Positions 1-6,013 of a stretch of DNA of 6,094 bases are shown one piece after another. Every line of letters starts with the position of its first letter. Position 1 is the stretch's first letter. The translations under genes and the position numbers were made by a program. The notes under the pieces were generated by a model. The model ran no database searches. It saw nothing but the letters and a program-made list of their open reading frames with translations, and was not told the origin of the DNA. Source of the stretch: Bacteroidota bacterium (GTDB taxonomy: Bacteria; Bacteroidota; Bacteroidia; B-17B0; Aurantibacillaceae); the NCBI GenBank assembly GCA_005800865.1, contig SYEI01000246.1, positions 1-6,094 on the forward strand. The letters run 5' to 3'.

Positions 1-2644
1 GGGTGATAATATTTAGTGTTGTTGAAGTAGAATTAGTGCAAATACCATTTGTACCAATTACGCTATAAGAAGTGGTAGTTGTTGGGTTTACTATTATTGA
101 TGACGTGCTTGCACCATTTGACCAAATGTAACTTGTTGCTCCGCTCGCCGTTAAGGTAGCTGATGATCCACTACAAATCGTTGTATTACTTGGTGTAATT
201 GAAATAGATAAAGTTGGTGAAACGCTTACGTTAGTAACTGCTAAAGCGGTGCATGTTCCGGCACCAGCTAAAACAGTATATGTTGTAGTTGTTGTAGGGT
301 TCACTGTTACAGTTCCAGTTGGTGTAGGATTTGCTCCTGCACTTGCAGTCCAAACAAAAGGGCCAGTACTTCCAACTACAGCTAAATTAGTTGATTGTCC
401 ATTACAAATAATAGTACTAGCTGGAGTTATATTAATTGAAAGTGTAGGAGAAATGGATACAGTTGCAACAGCTGTTATTGTACAAGAGCCAGTTCCTGAT
501 AAAACAGTGTATGTAGTATTTGAAGTAGGAGAAACTGTTACACTTGATGCACTTGCAGGGTTAGCGCCTGCACTGGCTGTCCAGGTAAATGGACCTGCAC
601 CAGTTGACGTTAAGATAACACTTTCGCCTAAGCAAATAGTTGTGTTAGATGGTGAAATATTAATTGGAGCAACTGGTGCAATAGATACGGTTGCTAAAGC
701 TGTTGCTGTACAAGCACCCGTGCCAGATAGCACCGTATAGGTAGTTGTTGTGGTTGGAGTAACTGTTACACTTGCAGCACTTGCTGGATTAGCACCAGAA
801 CTTGCTGTCCAAGTAAACGGACCAGCTCCAGAAGAGGATAAGGTTACGCTTTCTCCCAAACAAATAGTTGTATTGGATGGAGTAATATTAATTGCAGGGG
901 TTGTAGAAATAGAAACCGTTGCGATAGCAGAGGCTGTACAAGTTCCAGTTCCTGATAAAACAGTATAAGTAGTAGTAGCAGTTGGTGTTACGGTAACATT
1001 ACCAGTAGCAGGTGGATTTGCGCCTGCACTTGCCGTCCAAACAAAAGGCCCAGCACCGCTAGCAGATAAAGCTTGACTTTGACCTAAACAAATAGTTGAT
1101 AAGGATGGTGTAATTGAAATAGATAAAGATGGGGATATGGACACAGTAGCAACAGCAGAAGAAGTACAAGTTCCAGTTCCTGATAAAACAGTGTAAGTAG
1201 TTGTTGTACCAGGAGTAACTGTTACATTTGCCACACTAGCAGGAGTAGCTCCTGAACTAGCAGTCCAAACAAAAGGCCCAGCGCCACTGGCAGATAAAGC
1301 CTGGCTTTGTCCGGCACAAATAGTTGATAAAGAAGGTGTGATAGCAACTGTTGGAGAAGAAATAACATTAACGGTTATAACAGTTGAACTCACGCATGCC
1401 CCAACTGTTTTAGTAACCGTATAAGTTGTTGTTGCGGTTGGTGTACAAACTGTTAAAGAATTACTTGTTGTGCTGAGGAATGTTCCTGGAGTCCAAGAGT
1501 ATGTTCCTGCACCACCGTTAGCAGTTAAAGTGGCAGTTTGGCCAAGGCAAATTGAACCAGCAGGACTTTGACTTACAGGTAATGCTGGGGGAGGAGTGAA
1601 TGCTAAAGAAACTGTTTGAGTTACAGGAAATCCAGGACAAGTATTGATGTCAGAATATTTAACCGTATAAGTAGTTGCAGCTGTTGGATTGGCAGTAACT
1701 ACAGAGCCTGAAGTAGCTGCCAAACCACCTGAAGCAGGTGCCGACCATGTGTAAGAACCAATGGCGAATCCTCCATTTACTGTTAATGTTACAGTTTGAG
1801 GACCACAAGTTGTTGTTGGATTAACCGTTGCTGTTAAGCTTGGTTGGTTTGCGCAAGATAAACCATTTACATCCAAAAATACCCCAGAATCTAAAATACC
1901 GTCAGAATCATCCCACACACCAATCGTCATAGTGTAAGTTTGACAAGGCGTTACGTTAGCAGAGGCTGTCATCACTGGAGTACAAGCATCATAAGCCAAG
2001 CCTGGTGGATTAGCTATATAGTAAGCGCAATTTATACAAGGACCTGTGTTATTTGTCCCATTATTTACATTTTGAATAGAAACAACATTTGAAGTAGTTG
2101 TTGTTACTGGTAAAATTGCTAAATTTTGTTGGTTGTAGTTTCCTCCTAAAGGATTTGGCCCACTTAATACAAATCCAAATACATCATTAATTGAACCTAC
2201 TGAATATTCAGGATATTCTTCAGATCCAAAAACATAATTAATGCTCAATGTTGCACAGCTAGGCGTAATTAAGAAATTAATATAACATCCGTCAAAAGTA
2301 CCATTAATACCACTATTAGCTAATGTGTTGCCCAGTGTAGATCCTGGAGCTAAATTATCTAAACTTAAGTTATTAGAACTTGTATTTGGGCCAGCCACAT
2401 TGGAGGCTGTTCCAGTTGTAAGTAAAATTCCTGAATTTAATGTTCCTCCCAACGCACCAGCACCGTTGGCAAATGTAGCATAAGCACCTGCAGGACACGT
2501 AATGGTTAAGCCACTAACAACCACACCATTTCCCTGTAAAAGGGTTTGCATTTGCGCAATCGTTGGGTTGACAGCTGTTGTTATTTGTCCAAAAGAATTG
2601 GAGAATAAACCAGTAATTAAAACAAAAAGGAATAATTTTTTCAT
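1..2644 (-). CDS. Large secreted choice-of-anchor L protein with tandem Ig-like repeats, 3' end outside window
   Basis: Reading the minus strand from ATG at 2644 gives 881 uninterrupted codons to the left edge, so the C-terminus is unseen. Residues 1-19 form a signal peptide (MKK, hydrophobic core, cleavage likely SFG|Q). Residues about 20-264 match the choice-of-anchor L domain common in Bacteroidota surface proteins: FGSEEYPEYS at 139-148, then NDVFGFVLSGP (153-163), NLAILPV (174-180), QNVNNGT (191-197) and WDDSDGILDSG (244-254). Residues 268-353 and 354-432 are two divergent Ig-like modules. From 433 come near-identical Ig-like modules of the kind that often accompanies CHU_C (gliding-motility-associated, T9SS type B) C-termini. 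Each has paired cysteines and a GPFxW or related tryptophan motif. Inferred role: extracellular or cell-surface adhesin-like protein exported by Sec then T9SS. The sorting domain should lie beyond position 1; type B is my guess. The array is Ser/Thr/Ala-rich and visibly richer in GC than the neighbouring genes. Confidence 0.9.
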   Translation of the reverse strand, partial: MKKLFLFVLITGLFSNSFGQITTAVNPTIAQMQTLLQGNGVVVSGLTITCPAGAYATFANGAGALGGTLNSGILLTTGTASNVAGPNTSSNNLSLDNLAPGSTLGNTLANSGINGTFDGCYINFLITPSCATLSINYVFGSEEYPEYSVGSINDVFGFVLSGPNPLGGNYNQQNLAILPVTTTTSNVVSIQNVNNGTNNTGPCINCAYYIANPPGLAYDACTPVMTASANVTPCQTYTMTIGVWDDSDGILDSGVFLDVNGLSCANQPSLTATVNPTTTCGPQTVTLTVNGGFAIGSYTWSAPASGGLAATSGSVVTANPTAATTYTVKYSDINTCPGFPVTQTVSLAFTPPPALPVSQSPAGSICLGQTATLTANGGAGTYSWTPGTFLSTTSNSLTVCTPTATTTYTVTKTVGACVSSTVITVNVISSPTVAITPSLSTICAGQSQALSASGAGPFVWTASSGATPASVANVTVTPGTTTTYTVLSGTGTCTSSAVATVSISPSLSISITPSLSTICLGQSQALSASGAGPFVWTASAGANPPATGNVTVTPTATTTYTVLSGTGTCTASAIATVSISTTPAINITPSNTTICLGESVTLSSSGAGPFTWTASSGANPASAASVTVTPTTTTTYTVLSGTGACTATALATVSIAPVAPINISPSNTTICLGESVILTSTGAGPFTWTASAGANPASASSVTVSPTSNTTYTVLSGTGSCTITAVATVSISPTLSINITPASTIICNGQSTNLAVVGSTGPFVWTASAGANPTPTGTVTVNPTTTTTYTVLAGAGTCTALAVTNVSVSPTLSISITPSNTTICSGSSATLTASGATSYIWSNGASTSSIIVNPTTTTSYSVIGTNGICTNSTSTTLNIIT
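2..1348 (-). repeat. Tandem array of about 228-bp units encoding Ig-like modules
   Basis: Read on the minus strand, units span 1348-1121, 1120-893, 892-665, 664-437 (each 228 bp, 76 residues), 436-206 (231 bp, 77 residues) and 205-2 (68 residues, cut by the edge and more divergent). Protein residues are 433-508, 509-584, 585-660, 661-736, 737-813 and 814-881. The shared pattern is I-x-I-[TS]-P near the start, T-I-C at 9-11, GPFxWTAS around 24-31, TTYTVL around 50-55 and a second Cys at 61 (62 in the fifth unit). By hand count units 1 and 2 agree at 59/76 residues, units 3 and 4 at 60/76. An exact 29-bp DNA match occurs at 936-964 and 1164-1192, exactly one unit apart. This indicates duplication of units within the gene rather than a CRISPR or mobile repeat. 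Confidence 0.92.
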
Positions 2645-2666
2645 ATATGATGTCGTTATATTTTAG

Positions 2667-2694
2667 TAAACTTATTAGCGAGTTAATCTTCAAG
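2667..2694 (-). promoter_or_regulatory. Probable promoter of the choice-of-anchor L gene
   Basis: On the minus strand TAAGTTTA (2674-2667) matches the Bacteroidota -7 consensus TAnnTTTG at 7 of the 8 positions counting the two free ones. CTTG at 2694-2691 lies 16 bp upstream as a possible -33 element, which is slightly short spacing. The -7 box ends 22 bp before the ATG, the same distance as proposed for the secreted-protein gene at 5251. There is no purine-rich Shine-Dalgarno site. This is a pattern match only. Confidence 0.4.
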
Positions 2695-2696
2695 TA

Positions 2697-2723
2697 TGAT
2701 GTTTTGTATTTCGATAAACATCA
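2697..2723. promoter_or_regulatory. Small inverted repeat upstream of the secreted-protein promoter
   Basis: TGATGTTT (2697-2704) and AAACATCA (2716-2723) are perfect 8-bp arms around an 11-base spacer. The repeat lies directly upstream of the proposed -33 element of the minus-strand gene, where an operator could sit. In AT-rich DNA such arms also occur by chance, and no T-run follows, so it is not a terminator. Confidence 0.25.
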
Positions 2724-2854
2724 CTATTTCTTAGATAATTTTAACAAGTTAATTAATCCTTAAATTTATGAAATTCAGACTGTTCGGACAAATACAACCT
2801 CTTTAAAACGAGTGAAACTATGGTTTGAGTTAGGGAATGAATTAGGAGATTGAT

Positions 2855-2889
2855 ATTGGCCAAAAATTGGTCTAAAAAACGTATCTTTG
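2855..2889 (+). promoter_or_regulatory. Promoter of the cvfB-like gene
   Basis: TATCTTTG at 2882-2889 is a perfect match to the Bacteroidota primary sigma factor -7 consensus TAnnTTTG. ATTG at 2855-2858 lies 23 bp upstream as a plausible -33 element; another TTGG at 2867-2870 is too close. The -7 box ends only 15 bases before the ATG at 2905, so the transcript leader would be very short. The leader is A-rich with no Shine-Dalgarno site, which is usual in this phylum. Confidence 0.6.
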
Positions 2890-2904
2890 CGCAAATAAAA
2901 AATA

Positions 2905-3768
2905 ATGATTCAGATAGGAAAAACAAATACTTTAACTATTTTACGACAAACGCCTCCAGGAATGTTTTTGGGTAATGATGAAAATGAAGTAGTATTGTTG
3001 CCAAATAAATGTATTGAACCCGAATTTAAAGTTGGAGATGAAATTGAGGTGTTTATTTATAAAGATTCGGAAGATCGATTAATTGCCACCCGATTAAAAC
3101 CATATGTTGAAATTAATCAATTTGCTTTCTTAAATGTATCTGAAGTTAGTCGTGTTGGTGCTTTTTTAGATTGGGGTTTAGAAAAAGATTTATTTGTTCC
3201 TTTTAAAGAACAAAAACAAAAAATGATTGAAGGCCATAATTATGTGGTGTTTATTTATTTAGATGAATTAACCGATCGTATTGTTGCTTCAAGTAAAATC
3301 AACAAATTTATTAGTAACGAAGTTTTAGAAGTAGAACAAGGTGAAGAAGTAGATTTATTAATTTATAACGAAACAGATTTAGGATTTACTTGCGTAATAA
3401 ATGGTATTCACAAAGGTTTAATTTATCATAACGATGTGTTTACTGACCTAGCAGTTGGTGATTCAGTAAAAGGTTATGTAAAATTAATTAGAGAAGGAAA
3501 TTTAATAGATTTAAGTTTACAAAAAGTAGGGTTTAAACATGTTTTATCTTCTACCGAAAAAATATTAGAATATTTAATTGCTCATGATGGTTATTTAGAA
3601 TTAACGGATAAAGCATCACCCGATTTAATCGAGAGACGTTTTGATATGAGTAAAGCCACTTATAAAAAGTCAATTGGTATTTTATATCGTCAACGAAAAA
3701 TTACTTTACATACTGATGGTGTTCGTCTGGTTGCAGCTGTTGAAGGTGAAGAAGCAAAGGGAGTTTAG
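2905..3768 (+). CDS. cvfB: CvfB-type RNA-binding protein (S1/OB domains plus winged helix)
   Basis: The 287-residue product matches the length and layout of the CvfB/YitL family: an N-terminal OB/S1-like domain (about 1-65, with GMFLGNDENEVVLLPN at 19-34), a second (about 70-135, with VGAFLDWGLEKDLFVP at 84-99), a third (about 140-206, with HKGLIYHND at 169-177 and DLSLQK at 202-207), and a C-terminal winged helix (about 215-278, with MSKATYKKSIGILYRQ at 248-263). The family is cytoplasmic and binds RNA; in Staphylococcus it influences virulence gene expression, but the role in Bacteroidota is not established. The start is supported by the perfect -7 box just upstream and by family-like sequence from the first residues. 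It is monocistronic here: divergent from the gene at 2644 and convergent with the permease. The last residues (EGEEAKGV) are a charged tail. Confidence 0.88.
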   Translation: MIQIGKTNTLTILRQTPPGMFLGNDENEVVLLPNKCIEPEFKVGDEIEVFIYKDSEDRLIATRLKPYVEINQFAFLNVSEVSRVGAFLDWGLEKDLFVPFKEQKQKMIEGHNYVVFIYLDELTDRIVASSKINKFISNEVLEVEQGEEVDLLIYNETDLGFTCVINGIHKGLIYHNDVFTDLAVGDSVKGYVKLIREGNLIDLSLQKVGFKHVLSSTEKILEYLIAHDGYLELTDKASPDLIERRFDMSKATYKKSIGILYRQRKITLHTDGVRLVAAVEGEEAKGV

Positions 3769-3777
3769 TTTTGCTCT

Positions 3778-3869
3778 TCATTGCGAGGGTTTTAATCGAC
3801 GCAATCTCATATGACATTAAATTTGAGATTGCTTCTCCCGATAGCTATCGGGATTGTTCGCATTGACGA
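3778..3869. repeat. REP-like intergenic palindromic element
   Basis: The gap between two convergent genes is almost filled by a nested inverted repeat. Outer arms are TCATTGCGA (3778-3786) and TCGCATTGA (3858-3866), which pair at 8 of 9 positions. Inner arms are GCAATCTCA (3801-3809) and TGAGATTGC (3824-3832), a perfect 9-bp stem with a 14-base loop. The text, of the type CATTGCGAG...GCAATCTC...GAGATTGC...TTCGCAATGACG, resembles a family of dispersed extragenic repeats I recall from flavobacterial and other genomes; copy number here cannot be checked. It has no coding potential and no T-run, so mRNA 3'-end protection or a non-autonomous mobile repeat is more likely than a standard terminator. 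Confidence 0.65.
3836..3853. repeat. Perfect 18-bp palindrome inside the REP-like element
   Basis: TCCCGATAGCTATCGGGA is perfectly self-complementary with no spacer. It sits within the right half of the larger inverted repeat, between GATTGCTTC and the outer arm, and the left half has no equivalent, which makes the outer structure asymmetric. The half-site CTATCGGG recurs at 5983-5990 in the terminator stem downstream of the small T9SS gene. Confidence 0.7.
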
Positions 3870-3871
3870 AA

Positions 3872-5101
3872 TTAATCCTGAAGGTGAACTAAATCATTTT
3901 TCGTAAAAACTCTTACAGGGTATAAAGCCGCTAAAAAGCCTATTGCCATTACAACTGCTAATATCCAGATAAAATCTTTTAATTGTAAATCTATAGGATA
4001 ATAGGCAATAACAGATTGATCATCAAAGGTTACTAAATGAAATTGTTGCTGCAAAATGCAAATAATCAATCCAATAATTAATCCGGTAAAAGCCCCTACA
4101 GAAGTAATTAAAAATCCTTCTTGCATAAAAATAGTTCTAATAAATTTTTGATCTGCCCCTAAATTATAAAAGGTTTTAATGTCTTTTTTCTTTTCAATAA
4201 TTAACATGGTTAGTGCGCCAATGATATTGAATGTAGCAATTACTAAGATAAATGCTAAAATCAAAAAGGTCCATAATTTTTCTGTTTCCAATGTTTTAAA
4301 CAACACATCATTTAATTGATATCTATTTTTGATTTGATACTCATTACCTAATTCCATTTGCAGTTTTGCTTGGATAGAGGCCAATTGATCCTTGTCTTCA
4401 ATACTTAATTCGATAGCGGAAAAAGCGTCTTTACAATCAAATAATTGTTGAGCAGCTTCTAAATCAATCAGTACATATTTAAAATCAAAATCATCATTTA
4501 AAGAAAATATCCCTGCAGGACTAATGGATAATTTATTGAACGCATCCTCAGGATTAATTCCTTCTGTTTTACCTCTGATAGGCGCATAAATTGAAATAGG
4601 AGACACAAAATCATTGACATTGATTCCTAATCTTCCCGCAACACCTCTCCCAAACACTCCGTAAAACTGATTGTCATATTTAAAACGGTAGGTTCCATCA
4701 GTAACCACTGTATCGAAATGGGTTAAGTTTTTAAATTCTTCATCCACACCTTTTACGGTAATAATGGCTTGTCGTTCATCTAATTTCATCAAGGCATTTT
4801 CTTCAATAGAGTAGGAGATTCCGTTGATTCCAGAAATTGATTTTATTTTTTTTGTCAATTCAACTTTGTTACTCATGTACTTTGAATTGACCGCCGTAAT
4901 TTTTAAATCTGGTTCAATGGCATGATACAAATCAGCTACCACATTAGTTAAACCATTCATCGCTGATAAAACAATAATTAAAGCTGCCGTGGTTAAAGCT
5001 ATAGCCACGATGCTAATCCAAGAAATAACGTTGATGGCGTTATTGGATTTTTTTGAAATTAAATACCGTTTGGCTATAAAAAATGAAAGATTCAAATTCA
5101 A
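3872..5101 (-). CDS. LolC/LolE-like FtsX-family ABC transporter permease
   Basis: The 409-residue inner-membrane protein has the classic four-helix layout. TM1 is about 25-47; a large periplasmic MacB-like core spans about 50-273; TM2 is about 277-302, TM3 about 329-351 and TM4 about 375-397, together the FtsX domain. The conserved cytoplasmic loop after TM2 is visible: FNIIGALTMLIIEKKKDIKT (291-310), then LGA (314-316) and IFMQEGFLI (324-332). The length suits LolC/LolE. In the Lol system such permeases pair with the ATPase LolD to release lipoproteins from the inner membrane; no ATPase gene is visible here, so the substrate is inferred. The longest frame starts at TTG (5101); a second TTG at 5095 would give 407 residues starting MNLSFFIAKRYL, which fits the family as well. 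No in-frame ATG exists before residue 48, and an in-frame TGA lies upstream at 5145-5143. Confidence 0.88.
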   Translation of the reverse strand: MNLNLSFFIAKRYLISKKSNNAINVISWISIVAIALTTAALIIVLSAMNGLTNVVADLYHAIEPDLKITAVNSKYMSNKVELTKKIKSISGINGISYSIEENALMKLDERQAIITVKGVDEEFKNLTHFDTVVTDGTYRFKYDNQFYGVFGRGVAGRLGINVNDFVSPISIYAPIRGKTEGINPEDAFNKLSISPAGIFSLNDDFDFKYVLIDLEAAQQLFDCKDAFSAIELSIEDKDQLASIQAKLQMELGNEYQIKNRYQLNDVLFKTLETEKLWTFLILAFILVIATFNIIGALTMLIIEKKKDIKTFYNLGADQKFIRTIFMQEGFLITSVGAFTGLIIGLIICILQQQFHLVTFDDQSVIAYYPIDLQLKDFIWILAVVMAIGFLAALYPVRVFTKNDLVHLQD

Positions 5102-5133
5102 TAAATAATAAAGTTCTTGTACTGGTAAAAATA

Positions 5134-5141
5134 CAAATTTT
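5134..5141 (-). promoter_or_regulatory. Possible -7 element for the permease
   Basis: Minus-strand AAAATTTG (5141-5134) differs from TAnnTTTG only at its first base. It ends 32 bases before the TTG at 5101. I find no convincing -33 TTG at the right distance, so the permease may rely on this weak element or on read-through from rbfA past the hairpin. Confidence 0.2.
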
Positions 5142-5201
5142 ATTACTCATTTAAGTATTGTTTGCAGATGATGAGGGAGTTGCTTTACTCATTAGTATGT
5201 C

Positions 5202-5228
5202 TTTGTAATTTTATTTTACTTAAATTCG
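5202..5228 (+). promoter_or_regulatory. Probable promoter of the small T9SS gene
   Basis: TAAATTCG (5221-5228) matches TAnnTTTG except for one base, and TTTG (5202-5205) lies 15 bp upstream, a rather short gap. An alternative -7 box is TGTCTTTG at 5198-5205. The proposed box ends 22 bases before the ATG, the same spacing as for the minus-strand secreted-protein gene. Confidence 0.35.
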
Positions 5229-5250
5229 ATAAACTTTTAAAATACATCAT

Positions 5251-5946
5251 ATGAAAAAAACTTTACTTTTTACCGCTTTATTAATTGGTGGTTTATCACA
5301 ATTATCTGCACAGTGCGTTATTGGTGCTGCTTGTACTCCAAGTGCTCAAGGTTATTGCACAGTGCCAGTTGAAAACACCAATTTGCCAAATGGAACAACT
5401 AATGTTGGCTATTCAACTGATATTCAATTTACACTTGGAACAAGTATTTTTGGATTTGTAACAATTACGGATGCTTCGATTAGTTCGGTTACGGGCTTAC
5501 CTTCGGGGTTTACATACAGTACTAATCCTACAAATGGGACTATGCTTGCTGGTACTAGTGCATGTATGCAAATAAGTGGTTCAACATCTACACCTGGAAC
5601 TTATAGTATCGCTGCAACTTTTGCTTCTAATACTAGTTCTGGACCATCTTCGCAAACATTAACTTGGTTTTTAACTATTGATGCAACAACTGGTATTCAA
5701 TCATATAACGAAGTTTCAAAACTGTTAGTGTCTCCTAATCCTGCAACTAATGAGTTATTTGTAGCTTCAGCTTCTCATTTTGGAAAAGTAGTTATTATTG
5801 ATGCTTTAGGTAAAACTGTTTTATCACATGACGCTAATTATTCAGCTCAAACAACTATCAATATCAGTTCTTTAAGCAAAGGTGTTTACTTTTTACAAGT
5901 AAGCGATGGCACAAATTTAACGACTAAGAAATTTATTAAAGATTAA
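5251..5946 (+). CDS. Small secreted protein with T9SS type A C-terminal sorting domain
   Basis: The 231-residue product has a signal peptide at 1-20 (cleavage likely LSA|Q). A short Cys-rich start follows (C22, C28, C36), then a beta-rich, probably Ig-like middle at about 40-145 with LPSGFTYSTNP (83-93) and CMQISGSTSTPGTYSI (105-120). The C-terminus from about 158 is a typical T9SS type A (Por secretion system) sorting domain: LLVSPNPATNELFV (158-171), VVIIDALGKTVL (180-191), INISSLSKGVYFLQV (203-217) and the terminal KKFIKD. Known for the family: the tail directs export across the outer membrane and is removed or attached at the surface. The function of the middle part is not recognised. The gene lies opposite to, and between, rbfA and the permease, with its own promoter and terminator. 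ATG is followed by an A-run, and the leader carries ACATCAT just before the start. Confidence 0.88.
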   Translation: MKKTLLFTALLIGGLSQLSAQCVIGAACTPSAQGYCTVPVENTNLPNGTTNVGYSTDIQFTLGTSIFGFVTITDASISSVTGLPSGFTYSTNPTNGTMLAGTSACMQISGSTSTPGTYSIAATFASNTSSGPSSQTLTWFLTIDATTGIQSYNEVSKLLVSPNPATNELFVASASHFGKVVIIDALGKTVLSHDANYSAQTTINISSLSKGVYFLQVSDGTNLTTKKFIKD

Positions 5947-5958
5947 TTTTTCCTTTTC

Positions 5959-6000
5959 AAAAGAAATCCCCGGTAGTATTTACTATCGGGGATTTCTTTT
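5959..6000. terminator. Strong, near-symmetric rho-independent terminator
   Basis: Arms 5959-5976 and 5983-6000 form an 18-bp stem with one G-T wobble (5973/5986) around the 6-base loop TATTTA. The stem is GC-rich near the loop (CCCCGG / CGGGG) and ends in an A-tract on the left and TTTCTTTTTT on the right. It begins 12 bases after the stop of the T9SS gene. Since rbfA ends at 6014 on the other strand, the same hairpin can act on both converging transcripts, though the T-tract on the minus strand is part of the stem and then interrupted by a G. Confidence 0.85.
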
Positions 6001-6013
6001 TTATTTAATATCA

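Noticed and set aside
249..740. Plus-strand open frame of 163 codons
   Set aside because: It lies antisense to the Ig-like repeat array; its repeating Val/Ala/Pro-rich text mirrors the 228-bp period of the real minus-strand gene, and it has no start signals or recognisable domain.
750..968. Plus-strand open frame of 72 codons
   Set aside because: It is the same antisense shadow continued into the next repeat units; its sequence is a near copy of part of the 249-740 frame because the underlying DNA is repeated.
2..1348. Regular repeats as a CRISPR or minisatellite array
   Set aside because: The period is about 228 bp, units stay in one reading frame, and variation preserves Cys, Trp and Thr-rich motifs, so these are protein-coding domain repeats.
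2741..2752. TTAAC-AA-GTTAA short palindrome in the divergent region
   Set aside because: Five-base AT-rich arms are expected by chance in this composition, and it does not line up with either promoter.
3801..3832. 9-bp hairpin as terminator for the convergent genes
   Set aside because: The loop is 14 bases and no T-run follows on either strand; the repeat-like text and outer arms fit a REP-type element better.
5040..5150. Minus-strand ATG frame (36 codons) overlapping the permease start in another frame, as an alternative start joined by frameshift
   Set aside because: It would need a +1 shift near the seven-A run, and the permease frame already encodes family-typical sequence (SFFIAKRYLISKKS) upstream of that point.
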